In this document: piece after piece, positions 10,115-21,438 of the stretch
How the letters are laid out: each line of letters starts with the position of its first letter
Numbering within the stretch: position 1 is the stretch's first letter
DNA from: Umbilicaria muhlenbergii
Taxonomy: Eukaryota > Ascomycota > Lecanoromycetes > Umbilicariales > Umbilicariaceae
DNA: 64,000 nt
Direction: 5' to 3'
Assembly (NCBI GenBank): GCA_000611775.1
Contig: KK106984.1
Span: 92,364-156,363, forward strand
The notes under the pieces: generated by a model
The model's database searches: none
The model's input: the letters and a program-made list of their open reading frames with translations, nothing else
What the model was told of the DNA's origin: nothing
Position numbers and translations under genes: made by a program

Positions 10115-12922
10115 CTATAGCGCGGAATAGTAACTAGGATACCACGACTCCATCCGATCCTCCGGACTCTCAATATACGTGGATCGACTCCAATCCTCGA
10201 GATTGGAGAAGTAATGGGCGGAAGCCTCATCCACACGCACACAGCCTTCGTCTACGGCTTCGAAGAATCTGCCACAATCGCAGAATGGTTTCATCATCTT
10301 TTCCTCTACCAGCCCAATCCGTATCTCTCTTCCAGCATCCAGACTTGCCAGCAGGTCGTACATGTTGAAATTAGATGAGACCCACGAATCCCCTATCTCC
10401 AGACGTCTGTATGTCAATAACTCTGTCTGCACGGCAGCCCAAAGAGTCGCGAGGACTGTACTCTTCCCGAAGAAGTTCTTATGGTAATCGGCTTTGGTAC
10501 AGTCAGTGGGGAGATGCTCGTCGGCGGGCAGATCCTCATCGATGCTCATTTCATCGTCATCATATGCGATGAACTCACCGAATTCTGCGTTGTGCTCGTC
10601 TTCTCCTGGGCTGGACTGTCGATGAGAGTGTTTGGGATTCCATTCTGCTTGTGATTGTCGGAGGACGTGACAAAGAGTGTTCCAGCCTACTACGACCTCA
10701 GCAGACCAAGTTGACCGGAAGCCAGCTGGAACTCTATTTGTCAATTCAAGCGGGTCTAGCTCCTCGTGATCACACTCATCGGCTTGCTCAACTGTGAGGA
10801 GAGCCCGCCCCGAGACGTGGGCTTTCAGCAAAGGATTTGCTCCACGGCCAAGGAGACAGAGCAAACAAGCTAGGATGCCAAACAGAGTCTCGCCCTTGCA
10901 GCCATGTTGAGCAAGATGAAACGCCGTCACAACCAGAGTATGCAGCGGTAAGAGTTGCAGCTTGAGCCCACACTGTGAGCAACGTGTCACGAACAGCCCG
11001 CTTGGTGTGTTGATGTCTGGAGCCGACTCAGGCCCAAATATAGTCTCAATGCAATGGCATATCGTCTGGACCGATGTATGGCAAAACATGTGTTTCCATT
11101 CGAACGGTATGGCTGGGTTTCCATTCGCCAAGAGAGCGCGGACGCAGTTCGAGTCTGCGTCCCATCGTCCGCAGATATCCACCTCTTCTCCGGCAAAGCG
11201 TTTTTCCTTTTGGAAAATAGGATCGACCATGGATGGAACGCAAGATGTGTGGGCCTTTAAGATAGAGATCATTAGATTGTCGAGAATGGTGTGGCCGAGG
11301 TCGTTGAAGTAAAGCTTGCGGACGGGGAGGCTCCCAACCATAAGGCCGAGAACATTGCAGCAAGTCTTTGAGCCGCCTAAATAGCTGGTGGCGAGGTGGA
11401 AAGGAAAAAGCCCGCTAACATCAATATTTGCCTCGAAGATTTTATCAAGTAACTCGCAGACGAGGTCAGAATTGCCGGCCATGATGCTGAAGCCGAATGC
11501 TTCTTTGAGAAGCTCGTTCGGTGAGTGTCGTGCAGCTCTAACTACCTGGCTTACAGCTATTGGTAAGTCTTCAACTTTGACCCTACTGAAATCATTATTC
11601 TCGAGGCCATCTTGAAGTTTCTCCAAGAATAGTTGAGGGGCTGAAAAGGTAGGCCACTCTGTCCAGCTTTCCTCATTCTCAGGATCGAGATTAGCCGGTG
11701 GAATGGGCGGTGGCGATTGAATTTCCTCATAATCCACATAACTTATGTGAGTGCTCCATCGACAGAGGTCTGATGGTTTTGGTAAGATCCTCTGGGGACT
11801 TCCGTTGTCCGTTGCGTCGTCTCTCAGATTTGACCGCTGCCTTGGGCTATTCATCATCATACCCGGTGTACTAGGGGCGGAGAGCGTAAACCGTTCTTGA
11901 TAATCGTCGAATCTAAGAAGGTCCGCGGTCCAGTCTCGCGGTCCACGGCCCCAGTGTTTAGCGGTTTTGAAGGAAAATACCCAGAATTGGTACAACCAGC
12001 TTGATAGGGTCCTATGCAAGCTATCACTAAGAGTAATCAACGTAGGGATGTACTTGGTTACTCACACTCTCTCTTGCTTTTCCATCGACCTAAGCAGATC
12101 ATCATGCCTTCCCTCGACGAAGAGATGAGCCCTATCATTTGCGGCCTTTGTGATAAGGGCCACGGACATGGGAGACGGTGCGTTCGTCGGAGAAGGCCCG
12201 CCGCGCATGGACGATGGAGTAGCCACCATGATGTCGCTCGGCGTCGACGCTGCTACTCTAAACGGAGAGAGATGATCTACTGCTTTGGCTCCTGATGATC
12301 TCAGAGCTCCGTACGGCATGTTCCAATTCATGAATCTGAGCATTCAGTTACCACCTTTGTAGTTAACACTCAGTGCGGGTCCACTTACACCCTGTTGCCG
12401 AACTGTGGGACAGGCACAGAGAGCGGCCCCGTATCTCTGACCGCGCCACCTACTGTCGATCGCAAGGTAATGTCTCGTCTTGCCTCCGTTTTGAGATGCC
12501 TCCTTAACTTCTTCGTGTCGACGTCCTGTCCCTTGTACTTGGCAACTGTAGACTTTCCAGACTGTGCTCTTGATTGAATGGTTTTGCACAATGCTGCCTT
12601 CTTCGGAGTTGAGATGTTCTTCTTCAACTTCCATTTCTTGATGATCTGGTGCTTATACTGATGCTCACTGGTCAGAGAAGGTATGTATTAGCGTCCAGTC
12701 CCTCTCAGCCGCGTAGGAAGTGATCAACTGGCTGGTGCACAGGGTAAAGACTTACGCAGCATCAAATCCATACTGAGCCTTTACAGCATTAATGACATCG
12801 GGTAGCTTCTGGTTTTTACCAATGTACAGGTGTTCGATGATAGGTTTCAAGAGCTCCCATTTCTCGTTGAACGGGACATTGGGAAGGCGATTGGGAGGGC
12901 CCTGATGCACCCACTGATTCAT
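10115..12922 (-). CDS. Clr5-domain protein, ~870 residues
   Basis: A fungal protein with an N-terminal Clr5 domain, a short helical domain named from a fission yeast silencing factor and common at the start of large filamentous-fungal proteins. I assemble four exons: 12922-12756, 12667-12389, 12335-12066 and 12011-10115. The Clr5 region covers residues about 18-80, with EKWELLKPIIEHLYI, VKAQYGFDA and, across the first splice, EHQYKHQIIKKWKLKKN. A basic linker and a Ser/Pro-rich segment follow, then a long helical region with no domain I can name, several Cys/His-rich patches and an acidic stretch (DDDEMSIDEDLPADEHLP). The last intron can use either of two AG acceptors 15 bases apart (12012 or 12027), both in frame. 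The likely setting is nuclear, by domain association only. An alternative upstream non-ATG start is not favoured. Confidence 0.8.
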
Positions 12923-14050
12923 GGTGGAATCCAGGTCAAGACGCTGGAGGTAACACAATCAGCTTGATGAGGTATTCGTAGAATCCTTCGTAGAGTGCTT
13001 AAGAATTTACGTAGTACACCAAGCGCAGGCTTAACAGTAAGTAGAAGGACGGATGGATCCACTTAAGAGCTATGAAGTGGGCATTGTTTGAAGACGAGGC
13101 TGCCCAGGGCAGTGATCAGGTAAGGTAACTAGGCAAATTCGATGCAGGCGCAAGATCTGCCTATCGCGGGCGGGATGCCAAGGTAAGCAAAAGGAGACTG
13201 TCCAGTCCCAGCGAACCGTTTACCCGACGTGCAGAGAGAAGAACGAGGCAACGGCTCCTGTAAGGCAGCCTGCATATCAGTGCCTGCATGATGAGCTTAG
13301 CCGTATTAGCCTTGCTATATGCCAAGGCCAACAAAAGAACACCGGCCAATGATTGCGTACCTGGAGCACCTTCAGCCGGAAGTATCCTGAGAGATGTTAC
13401 GCTCGAAGTGTTGTTTCATCTGGTGTCATCCGCCCATCGCATGTCACTACACCACGGTGGCGCCATCTAGCCCCAAAATCCTGGATGCTAATGCAAACAA
13501 AAGTAGACTGACCAATGGTCTGGGAGTCGAAATGGTTCCGGGGATGGATGGTGTGTGAAACGGCAGCATGTGCATGGCAAAACGACACCGTAAGCTCTGA
13601 CTACCAAGATGAACAAAAGCATACCGCCCAATCGCAAAGCCCGCCAGGCAAGTCGAACACGCAATCTGTCCATGGCCGGCTGCAGATACGTGGAATCGAG
13701 GAAGATCACGAAGAATCTCCCTCCTAATCCCGCCTTTAGACCGTCCTAAAGGTCCGCACTCTCGTCGAACCATCATCAATTTGTGCCCACAATGGCCCTA
13801 CTTGGCTCAATACATGAGGCTAGCAGAGCCTATGAGAAAGATCCCTTCATACAGTCGCAGCGGCCTTGGTTGCCTTTCGTGCCTAGTACACTTTGTCCTT
13901 CCTGCTCTGTCTAATGTGAAAGACTACATAAGGTCAGTCAGATTTCGGTGAGGGCGTTCAATTACATACCTCAGCCGTTCCCTGAGCAGTAGCCAGTTCA
14001 AACTCCTCTTCGATTCCTACGTTGTACTTTCTCGTCGCAACTCCAAGTCA
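12923..14050. repeat. intergenic region with four diverged copies of a ~35-bp motif
   Basis: No intact gene is seen. A motif of the form GATGCCAAGG..A.CAAAAG..(g)AC.G.CCAAT recurs at about 13174-13211, 13318-13350, 13484-13520 and 13602-13635, spaced 144, 166 and 118 bases. On the minus strand each copy reads as a short Leu-rich stretch (for example LLLALAYSK, LLLFALAS), which could reflect repeated exons or just shared ancestry. Confidence 0.5.
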
Positions 14051-14723
14051 ATGTCTTCTAAGAGAAGCGGTCCGAAGCTCAACAGGTCGGTCATTCCCAC
14101 TCCTTCCAATAGTCCCCGCTTTTATGCGAGAGCTTTGCTTGCGGAGAGGACTAACAAGTTCTTCCAGGGACCCGTCCGTTCAGGGCCAGAGAAGTATTGC
14201 TGCAGAGACTCCGCCGTCCCACACCAGCGTCTCCACCTCTGGCGTTTCTAAAGAGACTCAGCACCAGAGGCTGAGAGGTCAGGCAGCCCCCGGGTCCTCC
14301 ACCAGCATCTCTAGGTACAGCCAATCAGCAGCCATGCGGGACGGAGCTCCGGGACCGCCGCGGTCTTCGACGAACACTTTTACCACGCATAGGTCCAACA
14401 GACAAGAGTATGACCTTCTCGGCTTGACCTCGCCAACGTCGAACACAAGCCAAGGGCAGTACCGGCCAGTCTTGTATCCAGCAGGGCACATGCAGCAGGC
14501 GTATGTCTGTCCGTATCATGGCCCGATTCTTCAAGGACGTCCGGCAGATCCTCGCTTGGGACCAGGACCGGGTCCGATTGATCGATACCTTGCTGAAGGT
14601 CCCTCGGAACAGCATGCTATGTTTTATCGAGCAGATACGGAAGGGTTGTCGACCAACAGGGGTTGTCGGTGCTATGAATTGATGCAGAGCAATATACCGG
14701 ACCCCAGAATGACACACAAGTGA
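14051..14723 (+). CDS. small disordered hypothetical protein
   Basis: A predicted 196-residue protein that I do not recognise. Two exons: 14051-14085 (MSSKRSGPKLN) and 14168-14723. The intron is 82 nt, GTCGGT...CTAAC...CCAG, and joins in frame (AG/G). The product is rich in Ser, Pro, Gln, Arg and Thr, probably disordered, without signal peptide or membrane segment. It contains a Tyr/His/Cys-bearing middle (YVCPYHGP), a Gly-Pro run (LGPGPGPIDRY), and a C-terminal RGCRCYELMQ. Evidence for reality is the consistent splice pattern and the long open second exon. An alternative non-ATG start upstream of exon 2 exists, but the spliced model is preferred. Confidence 0.5.
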
Positions 14724-15510
14724 GGATTGCAGCTGGTCGCAGCTTGTTGGTAGTTGACTCGGATGCTTACTGGCGCGAGCGGCTGTTTTCTTGTGGACCA
14801 AGGGAGAAGAACGCTAGCAAGCCATAGCCATAGCCTAGATGAGTCGCATGTTCTGCTTTTGCAATTGAATTCAACGGCGTATGACAGCTCCAGTATGGCC
14901 CGTCAAGGCATTAAAGTTGAATAACGTCGTGATCTCTCTTCGAATCATCAAACAGGCATAATGGTTGCAGTGCCAGTTGAAGGCAGAACTACCCATGCCT
15001 AGCTGAGGCTGGCCCTTCGAGACCACTTCCCTGATGTAACTTCATGCCAATTTCAAGCGACTTCATCCATTGAAGACATCATCTAGCTCTTCCGCACGAG
15101 CCTTCACTTTCCTTACCACCAACTTACACCTTGACAAAAGATCAGTTAACCATTGACCTTGATGCTCTGATTCTCGTGCTTTATCGCAGTCTCTTATCCA
15201 TTGACAAACATCGCTCATTCAACATCGCTTTGTACTCGCAGATGTCGCTGTGAAGTAGTTCCATTGCTTTCAACTAGCGCGCTTGTTAAAGCGAGGGGAA
15301 TAATTGACAGATAGCAATCTGGAAAGCAAGTTCCAAAGCTGTGAACTCTCGTTGTGATCCTCAGAATCACTTTAAATTCATCAACTTTCTTATACACGCG
15401 CAATGGCAAGATACTCCACGGCATCCCAGTTGTTAGTTATCCATCTTAAGCATCAATAGAGCGTCAAGTGATGATATAAGAACCACAATTTCAAAACACT
15501 TTGAGATCAT
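14724..15510. other. intergenic, no gene seen
   Basis: Probable 3' flanks of two converging genes. No recognisable coding sequence, RNA gene or repeat. Confidence 0.5.
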
Positions 15511-16496
15511 TTACTGCCACGCCGTCTTGTTCTCTTGCACCCATGCATCGAACGTTTGCGGAGGCCGTCCGGTCACTTTCTCCACGGCATCATTCATCCT
15601 GTCTTCCATTCCATTAGCACTTGCGACTTCAATGTGGGCAAGCAACTTTGCGTAGTGTTCCGGCAGGCCCGAGTCCAAGAACCGTTGAGCGCTTTGTTCC
15701 TCGGAGAGTTTGACGTGCACGACCTCGCGTCCCAGGCCGCTGCTGAACTTTGCCGCAATCTGCACGGAATGTCAGCGCCTATATTCACGTGAGGTTTCGA
15801 GGCAAAAAGGTGGCATACCTCATCGTAGGTCAACAGTTCAGGCCCCAGGACCCTATACTCGGTGTTGTGTAGCTTCGTACCAGTGAGCGCGTGAAATGCG
15901 ACGGCTGCAATATCGGTAGCGCTAACGAACGGGATTTTGCCGTCCCGGCAGGCGGTGTAGATCTTGCCCTCGTTCTTGATTGTGACAAGATGCTGCCGCT
16001 CTGAGAAGTTTTCTACTCCCTATTCATCAGCCGGAAGACTTTTGTTGCAATTCTGGAGCATTGGCAAAGGCGCACCCATGAACCAAGTAGCACGGAGCAC
16101 ACAATATTCGACACCAATATCAACCAAGTGCTGCCACAACCCTCCGACATAAGGTCCTCCTTTCTCCGCTGAGCTACCGGTCATGAGTACAAATCGCTTG
16201 AGACCATGCTTTTGGACTGCAAGGTCGACGAAGGCCGTCATCGATGGTACTGGATCCTGCACTTCGGGCGCAATGAGGTAGACTGCGGAGATGTTCTCTC
16301 CGCCAGGGAACTTATGTTGAAAGGGATTCTCGAAGGTCGAGGAGTCAAGCCAGTCGAACTTTACCGCCTGCATCCCGGGAGGGGCTCCAGCCTCACCCTT
16401 GCGCGAGGCCAAGAGAAAAGGGATCTTTGCATCTTGTAAGAAGCGCGCAATGCGTACGGAGGTCTTACCAGTGCCGCCTGTTAGAAGAATTGCCAT
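15511..16496 (-). CDS. NmrA-like NAD(P)-binding protein
   Basis: A 287-residue atypical short-chain dehydrogenase/NmrA-like protein. The Rossmann glycine motif TGGTGKTS is at residues 6-13; GLKRFVLMTGSSAEKGG and EYCVLRATWFMENFSE are family landmarks, and GKIPFVSATDIAAVAFHAL is the conserved segment after the cofactor domain. The C-terminal EVASANGMEDRMNDAVEKVTGRPP (split here by intron choice) closes the fold. Exons: 16496-16076, 16012-15819 and 15759-15511; introns of 63 and 59 nt, both with GCTGA-type branch sites. The family includes nitrogen-repressor NmrA and many NADPH-dependent reductases; the usual catalytic Tyr-Lys pair is not obvious, so a sensor or reductase role cannot be settled. 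Confidence 0.9.
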
Positions 16497-17909
16497 GAGA
16501 ACTGACTAAAAAATGGATCTCCCAATTCTGAATTATTGAGGCTAGCTGTTGGGTAGAATGTTATATCTACAGCTGTTATTATAAGAAAGATAGGTAAGGA
16601 AGAGATCGCAGCTAATCAGGGCCAATTTATGCTTAACCATACAAACGCCAACACCCTACTACGTAAATCCGAATGCCCTCGCGTTTCCCATTCGCAGTGT
16701 CGGTTTTAGCAGCCACACTGATGCTAATCTCCGTTAGAAAGATAACTGAGAGATCGCAGCTTGGCGGAACCAAAGAGATGATGGAGTCTGCGAGAAAGGA
16801 CTTCTACTATGGCGCGCAGGATGGCGATAATAGGGCATAGAAGATGTTCATCATAACTGCTAAGATGTGTGGTCTTATTGTGGAGGAAGCCATGCGAAAG
16901 GAGGCTGGTAAAGGGCTCTGTTTAGATTCTCTACCTTGTTAATTGGCAGAGAAAACTACTCAGCCTTGGGTTTAGTGAAGGATTTCTGACTGTGTAACCA
17001 TGTCCTACACCAAACAAACATAACGTGCTTATAAGATCTTACAGTACAACGTTATAAGAACAGGTTCCATGCTGTGTAGAAATCAACCCTCCTGTCTGAG
17101 GATTGGTGATCCATGACGGACGTGGCTCTTTCTTAAATTTTTGCGACTCTTAGTTACGGAATTACTACCATGCTTGAACCAATAATTGTGACGACAAATA
17201 CTCCATGAGAGACCATAGCTTTTTCAGTACCTTAGGCTAACAAAATCATCCTTAAGCGTTCTTGATCCGTTGCATGATCTGTGAAGCTAAGTATAACCGG
17301 TCCAGGATGGCAAAAATGTTCCTCGGCATGTGCAGTGAACATTTCTGGCAAGCCGTCTGGTAGGTGTGAGGACCAAAGAATTGACTGTCTTCCTTGGGAG
17401 TCCTCTCAACTACTTAACCACGAAGACCTATTACGAGGAATGTTCAATTGGAGAGATAGTAGAAGCCATAGATTTTTACGATATGCATTCTAAGGATGTA
17501 CTCATGTCATTCTCGTTATTGTGTAATAAAGAGGGTCCAAGAAATTGGATAACGATACACGAACTAATCCAGGCGAAAGGCTATCGCGGCCAGTGCGAGG
17601 GTTACACCTAAGACACTATAGAACAGTCCCCAGCTGGAGACTGCACCTACTATGTGCACACTGCTGGTTACATCCTCCTCAGCTTTGCGAAGTCGGAAAA
17701 CACGCCTGTCGAACAGCACTGACAGCCCGATATAGGAGCAGTGTCAAGGGCGGAGATTATTCCGCCTCGTCCACCTAAAAATTGGGCCCAGGGTCCAGAT
17801 CCCAGCCACCAGCACCTTGGCTTCATAGCATTCCAACAGCCAATCGATCGATCATGTCTCCACAATACGGTTCCAGTCTGTTCCTCGAGAACTAAAAGCC
17901 TGCAAAAAA
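16497..17909. other. intergenic; no supported gene
   Basis: The word AGAGATCGCAGCT(A/T) is repeated with flanking GAAAGATA at about 16577-16612 and 16735-16764, a minor direct repeat. An 81-codon frame at 17366-17611 has no family match that I recognise. The rest is unremarkable. Confidence 0.45.
17904..17909 (-). terminator. Pol III terminator of tRNA-Ser
   Basis: On the minus strand six Ts follow directly after the discriminator base of the tRNA. This is a standard RNA polymerase III stop and supports a live gene. Confidence 0.85.
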
Positions 17910-18043
17910 CGACGTTGAGAGGATTCGAACCTCTGCTCCCGAAGGAATATGATTTCTAGTCATACGCAATAACCACCTGATCGGTTAATTAGTTGATGTT
18001 CAAGTGATTACTCTGAAAGAATAACTCACTCTGCCACAACGTC
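17910..18043 (-). tRNA. tRNA-Ser(AGA) with a 53-nt intron-like insert in the D-loop
   Basis: After removal of 53 bases the gene folds into a perfect type II cloverleaf of 81 nt. Acceptor stem GACGTTG/CAACGTC; D-stem GCA/TGC; anticodon stem TATGA/TCATA with loop CTAGAAA (anticodon AGA); a serine-type variable arm TTCC..GGAG; T-stem AGAGG/CCTCT with loop TTCGAAT; discriminator G. The insert (about 17974-18026 on the plus strand) lies between tRNA positions 14 and 15, not at the canonical 37/38 site. It begins GTGAGT, carries CTAATTAAC near its end and finishes CAG, so it reads like a spliceosomal intron of normal fungal length. A 3-base GTG at both junctions makes the exact borders ambiguous. 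The B box is intact, the A box is only slightly altered, and a T6 terminator follows. It may be a functional split gene or a copy disabled by insertion. Confidence 0.85.
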
Positions 18044-19218
18044 CAATATCACCAGCTCCGCCTGTTGCTGAAAGAAACGTTCTTATAACAAAATATAGCG
18101 TAAGAATGTCAAGGAAAGCTCAAAGCCTAACACTTCCTAGTAGGTGAATAACCACAACACTCATAGCAAAACATAGCAGCCTCTCCACAAAACTTGAAAC
18201 ATGTATCAGAGCACAGGAGTTTGCTTGCTTCCGCAACTTGCTGCTGGCTTGAGATTCTGGAATCGCCTTGGGTTCGGCCGCCATAAAAGAAGTTGATATA
18301 GTACCACTTAGAGCCCTTAGTAGATTGATAAAGGGATACTATTTGGATTATTCGACCACATGTTGTAAAGCTCAATGCCTTTTGGCATTACCTCCGTATA
18401 AATTAGACGCTTCATGCAAATCACTCTCGGTTTTTTGGTGGTAAAAAGCCCCTAGGTTGAGGACTGCTACTTTGTATCCTTGCTCCTGATCATCGGCGCT
18501 TGTCTCCAAGAGTTGAGACGACGGTCTACATATCGAGTAGTATGTATAATGTATACCACGGGAGCCATGAAGGTTGGAATATAATAGCCGCTACTACTTT
18601 AGAAGCCCTGAGCGCTAAACTTGAGCTGGTCGTTATTACCTTACCATATAGCTAGTGTCATGATGGATGGGCACACATGACTTGGATTTAATCTGGAGTG
18701 TGACAGCTGCGTACGCTGGCTGATGCCTATTATGATGATAACCAACGATAATCTAATTTCTATACGGAACAAAAGAAGTTGCGTTTTCATCCACACGTGG
18801 CCCTAGATACGGGCTGCGATTGGTTAGGGCGACTCTACGATGGAGTGGTGTGCAACCTGTGGGTGTCGCAAGACCTGATCGCGTGTCCCCAAGCTACCCG
18901 TAGATGTACAACAGTACAGGATAATTATCACTATATTTACAATCGCCAGTTCCCCCGGAAATCCTCCGAATGTCGAGCTTCAGCTGGCATCCCATGCCTG
19001 TTCAAATCTCGGGCTAAATTGCCAAAACGGGTAGGGCTGAGCTCTTTTGGCAAGGCTGAAGTCAGGTTGATCACGCAGTTTGTCCGCCCCAGATACTACC
19101 CTCTGCGCCTTTTCTGGCTGGCAGATGTGGGGTCGGTATCGAGGACAGATTGTGTGCGCTTATCTACCTTGTTTTCCTCTGTACAGCTACTGAAGCAGTC
19201 TCCCAGGCATCAGAGAAG
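18044..19218. other. intergenic with one Cys-rich open frame
   Basis: Apart from the small frame at 18127-18375, nothing coding is convincing. The 170-codon frame at 18779-19297 lacks an ATG and merges into the Ppn1 start; it is probably leader sequence. Confidence 0.45.
18127..18375 (-). other. possible 3' exon of a small cysteine-rich protein
   Basis: The minus-strand frame ends with a dense cysteine tail: CSDTCFKFCGEAAMFCYECC followed by GYSPTRKC, eight cysteines in about 30 residues, a style seen in small secreted fungal proteins. There is no in-frame ATG near the start and no signal peptide, so an upstream exon would be needed; an AAAAG acceptor just before the frame is possible. I cannot name a family. 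Chance is a real alternative. Confidence 0.2.
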
Positions 19219-21438
19219 ATGCATAAGCCAGCACTTGCTCTGCTCTTGCTTGCTCTGGGCTCTGCCCACGCCGTCCCAGCTGTTCAGCAGCCTCTGATAC
19301 CTACAGACGGCGGGAAAATAGGTCTGGGTGGTTGGCCAAGCGATACCGCAAGTCGGAAGCTGCAGGGAAAGTTCCTGCACATTACAGGTATACCATGATC
19401 AGGGTTCTTTTCCCGCAGTTGTGCTGAAACGACATTAGACCTCCACCCCGATCCATTCTACAAATACCACTCATCCACCGAGGAAGAGACCGCATGTCAT
19501 CGAGGAGAAGGATCAGCCGGCATTCTTGGTGCTGAAACTACCGATTGCGATTCACCGATATCCCTCATCAACGCAACATTCAAATGGATCGACGAAAACC
19601 TCAAGCACGACATAGATTTCGTAATATGGACGGGAGACTCAGCACGACATGACAATGACGAGGAGATACCCCGGTCAGAGGAACAAGTCGTCCAACTCAA
19701 TGAGCTACTTGTGAACAAATTTGTGGAGGTCTTCGGAAAACAGGACAACATCAATGATACGGACCCAACCAATGACTTCACAATACCTATAATACCTACT
19801 TTCGGAAACAACGACATCCTACCGCATAACATCCTAACGAGCGGGCCGAACAGATGGACGAAAAAGTACAGCAGCATCTGGCGGAAGTTCATCCCCGAAG
19901 AGCAACGCCATGGCTTTGAAAGAGGGGGTGGTTTCTTCGTCGAAGTCATTCCCAACAAACTGGCCGTCTTCAGCCTAAATACTCTCTACTTCTTCGATTC
20001 GAATACTGCGGTGGATGGCTGCGCTGCCGAGTCTGAACCAGGCTACGAACATATGGAATGGCTGAGGATACAGTTGGAATTCCTCAGACAAAGGGGAATG
20101 AAGGCTATAATGACAGGACACGTGCCACCAGCGAGAACGGAAAGTAAAAGAAGCTGGGATGAGACATGCTGGCAGAAGTATACGCTATGGATGAGGCAGT
20201 ACCGAGACGTGGTGGTTGGGTCGGTGTATGGACATATGAACATCGATCACTTCTTGCTGCAGGACATCAAGGAGGTTAATACAGACGCCCTCAACGGCGA
20301 TTTCGACGAGTATGCTGTGTTCCGTGAGGCTTTCGATGATGAGCTGACCACCCAATCATCGGCCGAATATCTATCCGAGCTGCGCATTGAGTGGTCGCAT
20401 CTGCCAGATCCTGATAAGATCAAGCATCTTCTGACAGTTGGACTTGACAACGAAAACCAGTACAGAGGCCTTGCTACCAGCAAACGGAAAGGCAAGAGCA
20501 AGAAGCATGAGGAGTTCTTCCGGGAGGTCGGAGGAAGATGGGGCGAGCGGTATAGCTCCGCCCTCGTCAGTCCCAGCATCGTCCCAAACTACTTCCCGAC
20601 TATACGAGTGATTGAATATAACATCACGGGGCTTGACGTCTTGAATGCGGTGACTGCCACCTCCAATATCATGATAGATACTGAAAGATCCACCGTGCCA
20701 TACGAGACGTTTGATACCTACGATGATGAGCAAGCGGGGAATCAACTGGATCCTCAAGAGACCGATCTGAAGAGATCAGCCAAGGGAAAGAAAAAGGCGA
20801 GCAAGAACAAGCACAAGAAACCAAAGAGGCCCAACTTCACTGTACCCCACCCACCTTCTAAATCCGCGCCTCCCGGTCCAGCATATTCTCCTCAGACCTT
20901 GTCATGGTTGGGCTACTCACAATACTTCGCAAACTTAACCAAGATCAACAACGACTTTGTGTCCGAACACGGCGACGACATCGACGATGCGGGTTGGCGG
21001 AAAGGAAAACACCATGGCAAACACCCCAAAGAGAAAGGATCGAAGCCCCATACGAAACCATTCGTGTTTGAAGTCGAATACGACACGCGAAACGACAGCA
21101 TCTACAAGATGAAAGACCTAACCGTGATGAGCTACATCGATCTAGCGGCACGAATAGGGCATTACAGACCCGACAAGGAGGATCGAATCCAAGATGGCGT
21201 TCTCGACGGTCTTCACGAACCTAATCACGGCGACGACATGGACGGCGAAGCTACGGGGGACTTGAAAACGTTGAAAAAGGGCGGTAAGAAGGGCAAGAAA
21301 CATCGAAAGCACAAGAATCGAAAAGCTATCAACAAAGTTTGGTTCGCGTTCGTCAAGCGAGCTTTCGTCGGTAGTCGAGACGACTCCGAGCTGCACGAAG
21401 AATTCGGCCAGCCGGTGCAAGGGTGTGGGGTCGATTGA
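19219..21438 (+). CDS. PPN1: endopolyphosphatase (vacuolar, Ppn1 type)
   Basis: A 722-residue metallophosphoesterase matching fungal endopolyphosphatase Ppn1, which cuts long inorganic polyphosphate chains in the vacuole. Exons 19219-19387 and 19439-21438; the 51-nt intron splits the first metal motif. N-terminal residues 5-18 are hydrophobic (signal anchor, type II topology). Metal-site motifs in order: TDLHPDP (D57, H59), WTGDSARHDND (D123), GNND, TGHVPP and GSVYGHMNIDHF. The region around SPSIVPNYFPTIRVIEYNITG is characteristic of Ppn1 rather than acid sphingomyelinases. The C-terminal third has Lys-rich, low-complexity stretches common in the family. Yeast Ppn1 is delivered by the multivesicular body route and proteolytically activated; the same is likely here. 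Confidence 0.92.

Noticed and set aside
18779-19297. 172-codon frame before Ppn1
   Set aside because: It lacks an ATG at its beginning and overlaps the Ppn1 start in another frame; no family resemblance.
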